Below, piece by piece: positions 32,424 through 41,598 of a DNA stretch of 64,000 bases (its first letter is position 1; each line of letters opens with the position of its first letter). Source of the DNA: JAICKM01 sp038228295 (lineage in GTDB: Bacteria; Chloroflexota; Chloroflexia; QHBQ01; JAICKM01); assembly GCA_038228295.1 (NCBI GenBank), contig JBBRPH010000002.1, forward strand, positions 62,001 through 126,000, given 5' to 3'. The position numbers and the translations under genes are program-made. The notes beneath the pieces are model-generated. The model did not search any database. It worked only from the letters and a program-made list of their open reading frames with translations, and was not told the DNA's origin.

Positions 32424-35153
32424 ATGCGTCGTCTTATAATCTTCGTGCCGGTATTGTTGCTGCTTGCCATGGTCTTGATTTTGGCGAACCACGAACACAG
32501 CACCCTCCATGCCGCACCGGCTCCTGCTGCACCGCCGCCGGCAAACACTGCTGCTCCGCTGTGGCGCACGGTGGCCGAAACCGACTTCGTGGTGCGGGGT
32601 ACGCGCCTAATCACACCTGCGGTCTATCGTACCACGGCTCTTGACGAGCCGGCCCTGAGCACTGTGCTGGCCCAAGCGCCGCTGGAGAACACGGTCACCC
32701 ATGGCGCGGGCGTGCTACTCAGCCTGCCGCTGCCCGACGGCACTCTGGCGCGCTTCCGTGTGGTCGAGGCGCCGATCATGGCCCCCGCACTGACCGCGCA
32801 ATTCCCGCAGATCCGGACCTATCTGGGCCAGGGCATAGACGATCCGACTGCCACGCTGCGCTTCGACCGCACGCCGGCCGGCTTCCATGCCTTGATCCTG
32901 GGTGCAAGCGGGTCTATTTTCATAGATCCCTATAGCCGCAACGATACCACGCACTACATCAGTTATTTCGCCAAAGACTACACCCTGCCGCCCGGCTCAC
33001 ATTTCGCGGAACTGGGAATGGTCCAGACGCAGCCGTTGACCCCGCACCTACCGCACCCGGCCGTTGCCGCCGGTCCCACGCTACGAACCTACCGTCTAGC
33101 GCTGGCCGCCGACGGCGAATACACCCAGTTCTCCGGCGGCACCGTTCCTGCGGCGTTGGCGGCGATGGTTACCACCATGAACCGCGTGGACGGTGTGTAT
33201 GAGCGCGAACTGGCGATCCGCCTCGTGTTGATCGCTAACGAAACCGCCATCATCTACACCAATCCGACCACTGACCCCTACACCAACGACAATGGCGAGA
33301 CGATGCTCACGGAGAACCAGAACAACCTGGACACGGTGATCGGTAATGCCAACTATGACATCGGCCATGTGTTCAGCACCGGCGGCGGTGGTATCGCCGG
33401 CTTGGGCGTGATTTGTAGCACCCAATTCAAAGGGCAGGGCGTGACCGGCAAAACCGATCCGGTCGGCGATCCTTTTGATATTGACTACGTGGCACACGAA
33501 ATGGGTCACCAATCGGGAGCTAATCACCCCTTTAACGCCACCACCGGCAGTTGCGGCGGCAACCGCAGCGACACAACGGCCTATGAACCAGGCAGCGGCT
33601 CCACCATCATGTCCTATGCGGGCATCTGTGGGGCCGAAGACCTGCAACGACATAGCGATCCCTACTTCCACACCATCAGCTTCGATCAGATCATGGATTA
33701 TACGACGAACGGCACGGGCGCGACCTGTGCGGCCACCAGCGCGACCGGTAACCACGCGCCGGTACCCAATGCGGGGGCGAGTTACACGATCCCGCAGCAG
33801 ACCGCCTTTCGCCTGACCGGCAGCGCCACGGATGCCGATGGCGATGCCCTCACCTACGGCTGGGAGCAATTTAACCTCGGCGCGGCGGCCCCGCCCGATA
33901 CGGATGACGGGTCCCGCCCGATCTTCCGCTCGTTCAACCCCACGACCAGCCCCATCCATCTCTTCCCCCAACTGACCAGCATCCTGAGCAGCACCACGAT
34001 CTTGGGTGAGTCGCTACCGACGACCAACCGCACGTTGACCTTCCGCCTGACGGTGCGCGACAACCGCGCCGGCGGCGGCGGGGTGGATCATGCCACGGTC
34101 AATATTCCGGTGACGACCAGTGCGGGACCGTTCCGCGTTACGGCGCCCAACACTGCCGTGACCTGGCCGGCGGCCAGCAGCCAGACTGTTACCTGGAATG
34201 TGGCAAACACCACCGCCGCCCCGGTTAGCTGCCCCGCCGTCAACATCGTGCTGTCCTACGACGGCGGCTATAGCTTCCCGGCGACCCTAGCGGCAGGCGC
34301 CCCCAATAACGGTACCGCGCAAATCACCGTGCCGAACATTGACACGGCACAGGCCCGCGTGCAGGTGGCCTGCGCCAATAACATCTTCTTCGACATCTCG
34401 CGGAGTGATTTCACCATCAGCGGCGGTGTTACCGCAACCGCGACCACCACACCAGCGGCCGGCACCGCCACCGCCACGCCGCTTGCCGGCACCGCGACCG
34501 TCACACCGCCCGCCGGCACCGCCACCGCCACGTCCTGCGCGATCCGCTTCACGGATGTGACGGATACAAGTGCCTACTACTATCAAGGGGTATACTACCT
34601 AGCCTGTCGTGGGGTGATCAGCGGCTACAGCGACGGCACGTTCAAGCCGTTCAACAACACCACGCGCGCCCAGATGACCAAGATCGTCACGTTGGCCTTC
34701 AATATCGCGCTCGTGACTCCCCCCGCGACCGGCACTTTCGCCGATGTGGACCCTAGCAGCGTCTTCTATCAGTTGGTCGAGACCGCTGCCGCACGAGGCA
34801 TCGTCAGCGGCTATAGCTGCGGCGGGGTCAATCCCCAAACGGGAGCCGACGAACCGTGTGACACCGGCAGCCGCCCCTACTTCCGCCCCAACAACGCGGT
34901 GACGCGCGGGCAGTTGGCAAAAATCGTGGTGATTGGGGCCGGCTGGGCACTGCGTACTCCGGCGACGCCGAACTTCAGCGATGTGCCCACTAGTAGCGTG
35001 TTCTATTCGTTCATCGAGACAGCGGTCTGCCACGGCGCGGTGGGCGGCTACAGCGACAGCACGTTCCGCCCCAACAACTACGCCTTCCGCGGCCAAATCG
35101 CCAAGATCGTCTACCTGGCCGTCACCAATCCACCCGGCATATGTGCACCGTAG
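32424..35153 (+). CDS. Secreted metzincin metalloprotease (reprolysin-like) with SLH domains
   Basis: A 909-residue exported protease. A signal peptide (RRLIIFVPVLLLLAMVLIL) leads to a prodomain and a metzincin domain with AHEMGHQSGANH, that is HExxHxxGxxH (His358, Glu359, His362, His368), plus the Met-turn STIMSYAG. A PKD-like beta domain, a Thr/Ala/Pro-rich linker and three SLH domains (about 708-905; SGYSDGTFKPFNNTTRAQM, VGGYSDSTFRPNNYAFRGQI) follow. It should be tethered to the cell wall and cut proteins outside the cell. The ATG at 32424 has GAAGGAG upstream and opens the signal peptide. The 18-residue upstream extension is rejected. Confidence 0.93.
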   Translation: MRRLIIFVPVLLLLAMVLILANHEHSTLHAAPAPAAPPPANTAAPLWRTVAETDFVVRGTRLITPAVYRTTALDEPALSTVLAQAPLENTVTHGAGVLLSLPLPDGTLARFRVVEAPIMAPALTAQFPQIRTYLGQGIDDPTATLRFDRTPAGFHALILGASGSIFIDPYSRNDTTHYISYFAKDYTLPPGSHFAELGMVQTQPLTPHLPHPAVAAGPTLRTYRLALAADGEYTQFSGGTVPAALAAMVTTMNRVDGVYERELAIRLVLIANETAIIYTNPTTDPYTNDNGETMLTENQNNLDTVIGNANYDIGHVFSTGGGGIAGLGVICSTQFKGQGVTGKTDPVGDPFDIDYVAHEMGHQSGANHPFNATTGSCGGNRSDTTAYEPGSGSTIMSYAGICGAEDLQRHSDPYFHTISFDQIMDYTTNGTGATCAATSATGNHAPVPNAGASYTIPQQTAFRLTGSATDADGDALTYGWEQFNLGAAAPPDTDDGSRPIFRSFNPTTSPIHLFPQLTSILSSTTILGESLPTTNRTLTFRLTVRDNRAGGGGVDHATVNIPVTTSAGPFRVTAPNTAVTWPAASSQTVTWNVANTTAAPVSCPAVNIVLSYDGGYSFPATLAAGAPNNGTAQITVPNIDTAQARVQVACANNIFFDISRSDFTISGGVTATATTTPAAGTATATPLAGTATVTPPAGTATATSCAIRFTDVTDTSAYYYQGVYYLACRGVISGYSDGTFKPFNNTTRAQMTKIVTLAFNIALVTPPATGTFADVDPSSVFYQLVETAAARGIVSGYSCGGVNPQTGADEPCDTGSRPYFRPNNAVTRGQLAKIVVIGAGWALRTPATPNFSDVPTSSVFYSFIETAVCHGAVGGYSDSTFRPNNYAFRGQIAKIVYLAVTNPPGICAP

Positions 35154-35191
35154 GTATAACGCCTCTCTGCTAACCCCGTATGGACCACGCA

Positions 35192-35226
35192 AACCGCCGG
35201 CGCACATTTCGTGCGCCGGCGGTTTT
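35192..35226. terminator. Bidirectional terminator
   Basis: AACCGCCGGCGCAC and GTGCGCCGGCGGTT form a perfect 14-bp stem with a 5-base loop and TTTT on the plus side. It lies between two convergent genes. Confidence 0.85.
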
Positions 35227-35258
35227 AGTAGAGAACCTGTGACAGGGCGTAATGCCGG

Positions 35259-36509
35259 CTAATACAGCCGGGGCAGATTCTTTTTCCAGCCGGCGGGCAG
35301 CAGCACATCCAGCACATCGTCTACCGTGACGATGCCGAGCATTCCGCGCGTGTTGCCGACAACGGGTACGGCCAACAGATCATACTTGGTCAGCACACCG
35401 GCCACTTCAGCTTGCGGCGTTTGTGCGTTGACGCTGATCACCGGCGTGGTCATAAACTCGCGCACCGGCGCGTCGGGGGCGGCCACGATCAGGTCACGCA
35501 GCGAGAACACGCCGATCAATGTTTCGTCGGCCTCGGTGACGTAGATGTAATAGCTCTCCACTTCAGCGGTCTGGCGCACGTAATCCATCGCTTGCGTCGC
35601 CGTTAGGTCGGGTAGCACCGTCAGGTAGTCGGTGGTCATACGCCCGCCCGCGCTCTCTTCGGGGTAGGCCAGCAGTTCGCGCACATCGGCGGCTTCCACC
35701 GGCTCCATGTGAGCCAACAGTTCGGCGGCGCGGCCCTCCGACAGATCGGCCAGCAGGTCGGCGGCCTCGTCGGGTGGCATCCGATCAAGAATATCGGCGG
35801 CGTGTTCGGTGTCGAGATGTTCGATCAACTGGGCTTGTGAGGCGGGTTCGACTTCTTGCAAGGTATCGGCGGCGGTTTCGGCATCGAGGCTGGACAGCAG
35901 ATAGCCGCCGGCGGCTTGATCAAGCTGCTCCACGATGTCGGCCAGATCCGCCGGGTGCATACGCCCCAGCGCAGTGTGATCGGTCTTGAGCGGGATACCC
36001 GCCGGCCCAATCGCCACCGGGTCCAGTTGGTTCCAGGGGATGCAACCGTCGCCCAGTGCCTTGTCGCGGTGTAGCAGGCGCAACACGCTGCCGGCTGGCC
36101 CTTCGAGGCCCAAGCGGCGCAGCATGGCGCGTGGGGTCGAATCAATGCCGACCAGCCGGTAGTGGCCGTTGGTGCGTGCCAGTTGCAGATCGTGGACGCG
36201 CACAACGCGCCGGCCATGCACGTCAATGATCTGACGGTCCATCACCTGCTGGGCTAAGCCGATTTCGTCGCCGCGCGCCTCATACATCGCCAGATCGCGC
36301 AACCGTTCGCGCAGCACGATCCCGCCGTTGTCGAGTGCCGAAATATCTACGGCAGCGATCAGAAAGTCGCCGTTCTGGCGGTGCAGGCCGATAGCAACCA
36401 CGGCGGGAAAGCCCTCTACCGGGTCCACATACACATCGCTGCATTTGCCGACGGTTTCGCCCCGCCCGTCGCGCACGGGCCGGTTCAGCAGTTCACTCAA
36501 GAAGGGCAC
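35259..36509 (-). CDS. Soluble MgtE_N/CBS protein with PRC-barrel domains
   Basis: A 416-residue protein. Two PRC-barrel-like segments (about 1-165) precede the MgtE intracellular helical repeat (LGRMHPADLADIVEQL, EHAADILDRMPPDEAADLLADL, about 180-285) and two CBS domains (about 290-410). It ends without the five-helix magnesium channel of MgtE, so it is cytoplasmic. In MgtE the N and CBS domains sense Mg2+ and gate the pore. Here they may act as a detached sensor. I chose GTG at 36509 because AAAGGAGG lies 8 bases upstream. The earlier GTG falls inside the Shine-Dalgarno. A perfect TTGACA-TATACT promoter and a 395-nt structured leader precede it. Confidence 0.88.
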   Translation of the reverse strand: MPFLSELLNRPVRDGRGETVGKCSDVYVDPVEGFPAVVAIGLHRQNGDFLIAAVDISALDNGGIVLRERLRDLAMYEARGDEIGLAQQVMDRQIIDVHGRRVVRVHDLQLARTNGHYRLVGIDSTPRAMLRRLGLEGPAGSVLRLLHRDKALGDGCIPWNQLDPVAIGPAGIPLKTDHTALGRMHPADLADIVEQLDQAAGGYLLSSLDAETAADTLQEVEPASQAQLIEHLDTEHAADILDRMPPDEAADLLADLSEGRAAELLAHMEPVEAADVRELLAYPEESAGGRMTTDYLTVLPDLTATQAMDYVRQTAEVESYYIYVTEADETLIGVFSLRDLIVAAPDAPVREFMTTPVISVNAQTPQAEVAGVLTKYDLLAVPVVGNTRGMLGIVTVDDVLDVLLPAGWKKNLPRLY

Positions 36510-36910
36510 AGATTCCACCTCCTTTCTCCGCTTGCACGCGGCGACAGGAGTGGGGCGGCGCAGGGCCGCCTGGGGAAGCTAGCGGTGGAAGGCCGGTAGC
36601 AGTGAGGCGGTCCGACAATCGAGCGCTTGTCCGCCCGACCGATGGTCCCATGCACCCTGTCGTCGGGTGCGATTATTTAACTGATGCGAGTTATGCAACG
36701 GTGTCGCCCACGGGGCCGTCTGTCGTGCGCCGGCGATGTCCCGGCTCGACGTGGGCTGTCTACCTGGACCGCAGTCCATATAAGCTACCCTGCGCTTTCG
36801 TTAGCGAACTTTCCGCCGCCTAGCGCCCGCCGTCCAACGGCGGGTACAGAGCCGACACACCGGCCGGCTTGGAATTGCGGCATGGAATGGAAAGTTCTCA
36901 CCTAGTACCC
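36510..36910 (-). promoter_or_regulatory. Long structured 5' leader of the MgtE_N/CBS gene
   Basis: About 395 nt lie between the predicted transcription start and the GTG. The 5' end reads ACTAGGTGAGAACTTTCC. GAACTTTCC (36889-36897) pairs perfectly with GGAAAGTTC (36806-36814), enclosing a perfect 8-bp hairpin (36826-36844). Further hairpins are at 36766-36777 (GGAC-TGCG-GTCC) and 36652-36670 (GCACCC/GGGTGC). The AGGTGAG near the 5' end recalls the M-box (ykoK) Mg2+ riboswitch, but other conserved M-box segments are not seen. Confidence 0.5.
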
Positions 36911-36939
36911 AGTATACGCCCGTCTCCGGCACTTGTCAA
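36911..36939 (-). promoter_or_regulatory. Strong vegetative promoter of the MgtE_N/CBS gene
   Basis: On the minus strand TTGACA (36939-36934), a 17-base spacer and TATACT (36916-36911) form a near-consensus promoter. It starts just before the end of the next gene upstream, so this gene has its own transcript. Confidence 0.8.
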
Positions 36940-36944
36940 TGCGA

Positions 36945-37271
36945 TCAGGGCGCGGCGGCAGGCGGGGGCGTTTTGCCTTCCAATGCGCCGAGGCTGCCCA
37001 TAGCCGACCAGAGGAAATCGTCTACCGACATTCCGCCGGCCTGTAATAGACGGCCCAACAGATGGGGCAACACCTCGCGTACCAGTGCGCTTTGCTGCTC
37101 CGGCGAAAGGCCGACGAGAAATTGATCCACGACGTGTTCCAGCAGGCCACGTCGCTCGTCGGGCGTGAGGCTCGCCAGCATCTTGTCGGCAAAGCTCACC
37201 ATCAGGTGCAGGCGCTCGTCCGGTTCCAGCCCTTTCAGCGCTTGATCCATCAGGTTTTCGAGTAAGCTCAT
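36945..37271 (-). CDS. Small helical-repeat protein of unknown function
   Basis: A 108-residue protein with two to three related helical units of about 22-24 residues (LEPDERLHLMVSFADKML, LTPDERRGLLEHVVDQFL, LSPEQQSALVREVLPHLL) and a Pro/Ala tail. No known domain is recognised. I chose the ATG at 37271, which has ACGGAG 9 bases upstream and lies 25 bases after the ybaK-like stop, suggesting an operon. Longer frames overlap ybaK. Confidence 0.65.
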   Translation of the reverse strand: MSLLENLMDQALKGLEPDERLHLMVSFADKMLASLTPDERRGLLEHVVDQFLVGLSPEQQSALVREVLPHLLGRLLQAGGMSVDDFLWSAMGSLGALEGKTPPPAAAP

Positions 37272-37296
37272 AAAGGTAACTCCGTTGAGTATCCAG

Positions 37297-37809
37297 TTAC
37301 GACTCGTTGATCGGCCGGGCAGGGACCAGGGCCGGCGGGTCAGCATCGGTCAAAGCGACGACGTGCGCGTGACTGGCGTCCACCAAATCGGTGGGCGTGA
37401 TTAGGATCTCCTCGCCCCATTGCCCAGTGCCCACGCCCAGCAGTGGCTCGGCCAGTAGAGACGCTTCTAGGAAGGTGCGAAAGCCGGCTGGTTGCCAGTG
37501 AAACGGGGGAATGGAGCCGATCACATAACCGGTAATGGCTTGCACAGTTGCGGGAGTAGCCATGCGGATGTTGCGCGAGCCGATAGCCTTTTTAAGCCGA
37601 CCCGACACGGCGTTCTGATCGCCGCCCAGCATCACTAACACGCGCTCACCTGCATCCGTTTCAAAAATCAAGGTTTTGACCATCTGACGTTCGCGGTAGC
37701 CTAATGCGTGCGCTACGGAGGCCGCGCCCTTCTCAATATCGGGCGAGAAACTTCGCCGCTCGTAGGGAATACCGCAGGTGTCAAGGTAATCATGGGCCGG
37801 AAGATTCAT
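37297..37809 (-). CDS. YbaK/EbsC aminoacyl-tRNA deacylase-like protein
   Basis: A 170-residue protein of the YbaK/ProX family, which hydrolyses mischarged aminoacyl-tRNAs such as Cys-tRNA(Pro). The motif RQMVKTLIFETDAGERVLVML contains the conserved Lys, and GYVIGSIPPFHW and the ITPTDLVDAS end are typical. The start ATG at 37809 has CGGAGG 7 bases upstream. The small helical-repeat gene follows. Which tRNA is edited cannot be told. Confidence 0.88.
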   Translation of the reverse strand: MNLPAHDYLDTCGIPYERRSFSPDIEKGAASVAHALGYRERQMVKTLIFETDAGERVLVMLGGDQNAVSGRLKKAIGSRNIRMATPATVQAITGYVIGSIPPFHWQPAGFRTFLEASLLAEPLLGVGTGQWGEEILITPTDLVDASHAHVVALTDADPPALVPARPINES

Positions 37810-37883
37810 GCTGGGGCCTCCGCTGGTAGCTTGCCGCTGGTCTTAGTCAGTAAGGCAAGCAAGATAGATGCCGGGGAATCGCG

Positions 37884-37889
37884 TATAAT
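37884..37889 (+). promoter_or_regulatory. -10 box for the SDR gene
   Basis: CGTATAATTGGGC lies 48 bases before the SDR start. No clear -35. Confidence 0.5.
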
Positions 37890-37936
37890 TGGGCATACGC
37901 CTGCCGCTAGCAGGCCCACACAGGAGGAGGCAACTG

Positions 37937-38734
37937 ATGGCAAGAGTAGATTTGCACGATCAAGTGGTGATGATCAGCGGCGCGTCAAGCGGATTTGGCG
38001 CGGCGGCGGCGCTAGCGTTCGCGGCGGAGGGCGCGCGGCTGGCGCTGTGTGCCCGGCGGCAGGATCGGCTGGATGCTGCGGTCGCGGCGCTAACAGCGGC
38101 GGGTGCCCCACGCGTGCTGACGTTCGCCGCCGATGTGCGCGAGCCGAATCAAGTAGCAGGCTTTGTCCAGGCGACGCTGGATGCGTTTGGCCGTATTGAC
38201 ATCCTGGTGAACAACGCGGGCCTGGCGCGGCGCACCGACCCGATTGCGTCACAAGAGGATGCGACCTGGGATGCCTGGAACGAAATGCTGGACACCAACG
38301 TGAAAGGCTTGCTGGCGCTCACCCGCCGCGTGTTGCCGACCATGCTGGCGCAGGAGAGTGGGCACATCATCAATCTGAGTTCCATCGCTGCGCACGTTTC
38401 CTACGAAGGAGGCAGCGTCTACGCCGGCAGCAAGCACGCCGTCCGGGCGATCACCCAGGCGCTGCGACTGGAAGTGGCCGACCGGCGCGTGCGCGTAACG
38501 GCGATTTCGCCGGGGCTGGCTGAGACCGAGTTCAGCGTGGTGCGCTTCAGCGGCGATCAAGCGCGCGCCGACGCGGTCTATGCCGGCATGACCCCGCTCA
38601 CGGCGGAGGATGTGGCGGACTGCATTGTGTTCGCGGCCAGTCGCCCGTGGCACGTCAACGTGGATGAGATGATCATCAAGCCCACTGACCAGCCCGCCGT
38701 CCACAAAGTGATCCGCCGCCCGCCCGCCCAGTAG
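37937..38734 (+). CDS. Short-chain dehydrogenase/reductase
   Basis: A 265-residue classical SDR oxidoreductase. The cofactor motif SGASSGFGAAAA (TGxxxGxG variant) and LCARRQD suggest NADP(H). LVNNAG, the catalytic Ser in INLSSIA and Tyr-x-x-x-Lys in YAGSKHA are present. It is close to the YdfG/3-hydroxy acid group, but the substrate is unknown. The ATG at 37937 follows AGGAGGAGG. The longer frame upstream would cover the promoter. Confidence 0.9.
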   Translation: MARVDLHDQVVMISGASSGFGAAAALAFAAEGARLALCARRQDRLDAAVAALTAAGAPRVLTFAADVREPNQVAGFVQATLDAFGRIDILVNNAGLARRTDPIASQEDATWDAWNEMLDTNVKGLLALTRRVLPTMLAQESGHIINLSSIAAHVSYEGGSVYAGSKHAVRAITQALRLEVADRRVRVTAISPGLAETEFSVVRFSGDQARADAVYAGMTPLTAEDVADCIVFAASRPWHVNVDEMIIKPTDQPAVHKVIRRPPAQ

Positions 38735-38773
38735 AGCCACGGCGCGCTGTGGCCCCACGCGCTGTGGCTCTAC
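38731..38773. terminator. Palindromic bidirectional terminator
   Basis: GTAGAGCCAC (38731-38740) and GTGGCTCTAC (38764-38773) with inner GCGCG pairing form a long stem between convergent genes. It overlaps the SDR stop codon and resembles the palindrome at 24465. Confidence 0.75.
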
Positions 38774-38783
38774 GGCCTACGGC

Positions 38784-40454
38784 TTACCGCCGCCGCTGCG
38801 CCCGCCACCACCGCAGGCCGATCAGCGCGGTGGCGGTGATGGCGGCGGCGGTGGTGGTCACCGCGACGGAGCGGGCGCTGGGCGGGGCCAGCAGCGCCTG
38901 GGCGGCTAGGTAGCCACTGGTGCCGTTGGTGCCTGCCCCCGGCCAGGTGCCCGCGCCGACCATGTAGAGGCCGCGTACCGGCATCGTATAGGTGGACGCG
39001 CCCAGCCAGGGCCGCCAGAGGAAGTTTTGCCGCAGGTGGTGGCTGCCGCCCACGCTGTCGCCACCCACCAAGTTCGGGTTGGCGTGCGCCAAGTCGGTCG
39101 GCGAGTAGACGACCCGCTCCAAGATCAGGTCGCGGATGCCTGGCGCGTATTGCTCCAGCTTGGCGATCACGCGGTCGGCATAGGCTTCTTTCGCGTCATC
39201 CCAGGTGCGGGCCGTGATCGCGCCGGCCGCATCGCCCCGGATCTCGTTGGGCAGCGTGCGGACCTGGATCCAGAGGATCGCGCCGTGACCCGGCACGCGG
39301 CTGGGGTCTACAACCGAGGTTTGTCCGACGATCAGCAACGGGCTGTCGGGCAGCAGGCCGGCTAGCGACTGGGTGTAGGTGCGATCCAGATCGTCCACCG
39401 TCGGCGGGATATGCACATAGGCGAACTCGCTGATCTCCGGCCCGGCGGCCCATTGCGGCGGCTCGCGCAAGGCGAGATGGACCATCATCGTGCCGGGGCC
39501 GTACTTGTAGGCTTTGACGCGGCGGCGCACGTCTAACGGCAGGGGGTAGTCGGCCAACATATCGCCGAACAGCACGCCGGGGGTCAGGTTGGCGATCACG
39601 GCGCGCGTCGCCGCGATTTCGGTGCCGTCGTGCAGAATCACGCCGGTGGCGTGGTCGCCTTCGATGCGGATGCGGCGCACCGGCGCTTCGGTCCGCACGG
39701 TGCCGCCGTACTCACGCAGCAGGCCGGCCAACGCCTCCGGCATCTTGGACGCGCCGCCCTGGGCCAGGGCCATGCCTTGCTCCATGTCGGTGAACGCTTC
39801 GAGGAAGGGGAAGGTTGCGCCACCCGACACGCTGGGGCCGAAATCGAGGTGCATTCCCCAGGTGGCGATCAGCGCACGCGCTTCGGGGCTGGCGAAATAG
39901 GTCTCGCCCAACTCGCGTGTCGAACTGAGCAGGATGCCGGCCAGCGTGCCCAATTCGCGCGGCCCGGCCGTCAGCAGCGCCTTGACCAACACCCAGGCGG
40001 CGGCCGGCGAGGGCAACGGCACGCCATAGAGCGGCAGCAGGGTCTTGGTGAACTGCTTGTATTGCGCGTAGAGCCGCCGCCAACCGTCGGCATCGGCGGC
40101 ATTATGCGCTTGGAGCAGCGCCAGCGTGCGCTCCTGGTCCTTATACACCCGCAGGCTGCTGCCGTCGGGAAACACGTTGCAGTAGGGTTTGTCGGACACG
40201 ACATATTGGAGGCCGTGCCGCTCCAGATCGGCCTTTAGCTCCTTGTAGACCGGCGAGCCGCGAAACAGGTTTTGGTTGGTGGACCACAGATCGTGGACAA
40301 AGCCGGGCCGCGTAATCGCGCCGCTCTGCACCGCACCGCCGATTTGGGCGTTGCGTTCCAGCACCAACGTCTTCCAGCCGGCTCGCGCCAAGTAGAGCGC
40401 CGTGACGAGGCCGTTGTGCCCGGCCCCAATAATAATCGCGTCGTAAGTGTCCAT
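38784..40454 (-). CDS. Phytoene-dehydrogenase-like FAD oxidoreductase
   Basis: A 556-residue flavoprotein of the phytoene desaturase/CrtI-like amine-oxidoreductase family. The FAD-binding motif IIIGAGHNGLVTALYLARAG opens the protein, VLERNAQIGGA follows, and the C-terminal MVGAGTWPGAGTNGTSGY closes the FAD domain. A hydrophobic C-terminal helix (VAVTTTAAAITATALIGL) with basic tail suggests a membrane anchor. The actual substrate could be a carotenoid, a retinol-like compound or another isoprenoid. No other carotenoid gene is nearby. AAGGGAG precedes the ATG. Confidence 0.88.
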   Translation of the reverse strand: MDTYDAIIIGAGHNGLVTALYLARAGWKTLVLERNAQIGGAVQSGAITRPGFVHDLWSTNQNLFRGSPVYKELKADLERHGLQYVVSDKPYCNVFPDGSSLRVYKDQERTLALLQAHNAADADGWRRLYAQYKQFTKTLLPLYGVPLPSPAAAWVLVKALLTAGPRELGTLAGILLSSTRELGETYFASPEARALIATWGMHLDFGPSVSGGATFPFLEAFTDMEQGMALAQGGASKMPEALAGLLREYGGTVRTEAPVRRIRIEGDHATGVILHDGTEIAATRAVIANLTPGVLFGDMLADYPLPLDVRRRVKAYKYGPGTMMVHLALREPPQWAAGPEISEFAYVHIPPTVDDLDRTYTQSLAGLLPDSPLLIVGQTSVVDPSRVPGHGAILWIQVRTLPNEIRGDAAGAITARTWDDAKEAYADRVIAKLEQYAPGIRDLILERVVYSPTDLAHANPNLVGGDSVGGSHHLRQNFLWRPWLGASTYTMPVRGLYMVGAGTWPGAGTNGTSGYLAAQALLAPPSARSVAVTTTAAAITATALIGLRWWRAQRRR

Positions 40455-40759
40455 AGCTACTCCCTTATTGATCCATGCAGAAGCCCCAAGAATTGCTTTG
40501 ATCGGTTAGAGCGAAAGCAAAGCAAGGGCTGATCCACGGCGCGGGCCGGCGCAACCGCTACCCAGGGGGTTCGTCTCTCGTGTAGCGGCCGCTTGTTGGC
40601 GTGCGGCGTGGCGTGCCGGGTTGCGGAACTTTTTCGTGCGCCCCACCATCTAATATGTGTGCCCTGTGGGGTGCGGGCGGCCGACGTGGCGCAGCCCTGA
40701 TAATAGCAACTACGGAGCATTGGCGCAAGCGATCTCGGTAGCACAAAAGGAGAAACATC
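40455..40759. other. Intergenic region between divergent genes with two stem-loops
   Basis: No gene is supported. Two inverted repeats are present: CCGCTAC/GTAGCGG (40555-40588) and GCCCCAC/GTGGGGT (40640-40672). TAATAT and GATAAT boxes occur near 40650 and 40700, but no -35 pairs with them. Confidence 0.5.
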
Positions 40760-41584
40760 ATGAAACAACGGTTCCATTCGCTCGTCCTCGTCGGCAGCGG
40801 TATCGTCCTCGGCCTACTGATCGCCGGTGGCCTGCATACCCTCAACACGGCGGCGCAGACCGCCGGCGGCTGCCAGACCTTTCCGCAGACCGGTCATACG
40901 CTGTGCGGTCGCTTTCTGAGCTACTGGCAGGGGCACGGCGGGCTGGCCCAGCAGGGCTACCCGATCTCGGAAGAATTCATCGAAACCAACGACCTGAACG
41001 GTAAACCCTACACGGTGCAGTATTTCGAGCGGGCCGTGTTTGAGTTGCATCCGGAGAACGCGCCGCCGTTTGATGTGCTGCTCTCGCAACTCGGTACCTT
41101 CAGCGGTCATACCAAGTATCCGCAGGGCTTTGCCGCGCATAGCGGTGATTCGCCGTTTTACGAAAACCGCACTGATGCCGCCGGCACGTTGAAGTCGTTC
41201 TACAACGCCGTTAACCGCAAAGAATATGAGCGTGCCTACGGCTACTACCAGGGCGCACCCAACCCGCAACCCAGCCTCGCACCGCCTTTCGCGCAGTTCA
41301 CCGCCGGCTTTAGTGACACGGCCGCTGTATCGTTGACGCTGGGCGAAGCCATCAGCAACGCGGGCGCAGGCAATATCTACAGCGGCATCCCAGTCATTGT
41401 CCAAGCTCGGCACACCGACAATACACTGCATACCTTCGCCGGCTGCTATGTGCTGCACCGTGTCAACGCGGGCATCTCGCCCAACCCCGCCGACTCGCTG
41501 TGGAGCATCAACTCGGCTTTCCTGCACCCCGCAGCTAACGACACGCCACTGACCGCCGCCCTGAACCAGCCGTGTAGTCGCTAA
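40760..41584 (+). CDS. Secreted protein with a Chloroflexi-type tail-repeat domain
   Basis: A 274-residue exported protein. A signal peptide (LVLVGSGIVLGLLIAGGL) leads to a segment with CQTFPQTGHTLCGRFLSYWQ, HGGLAQQGYPISEEF and YTVQYFERAVFELHPEN. This pattern recurs in many secreted Chloroflexota proteins in my recollection and may be a surface or glycan-binding module. The rest has two Cys near the C-terminus that could pair. No enzyme motif is visible. AAAAGGAG precedes the ATG. A strong terminator follows. Confidence 0.75.
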   Translation: MKQRFHSLVLVGSGIVLGLLIAGGLHTLNTAAQTAGGCQTFPQTGHTLCGRFLSYWQGHGGLAQQGYPISEEFIETNDLNGKPYTVQYFERAVFELHPENAPPFDVLLSQLGTFSGHTKYPQGFAAHSGDSPFYENRTDAAGTLKSFYNAVNRKEYERAYGYYQGAPNPQPSLAPPFAQFTAGFSDTAAVSLTLGEAISNAGAGNIYSGIPVIVQARHTDNTLHTFAGCYVLHRVNAGISPNPADSLWSINSAFLHPAANDTPLTAALNQPCSR

Positions 41585-41598
41585 TAGCGACATCTCAG

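Noticed and set aside
36510..36910. A definite M-box riboswitch call
   Set aside because: Only the AGGTGAG near the 5' end and the gene context fit. The conserved GCTAAAGCTC-type 3' part is missing.
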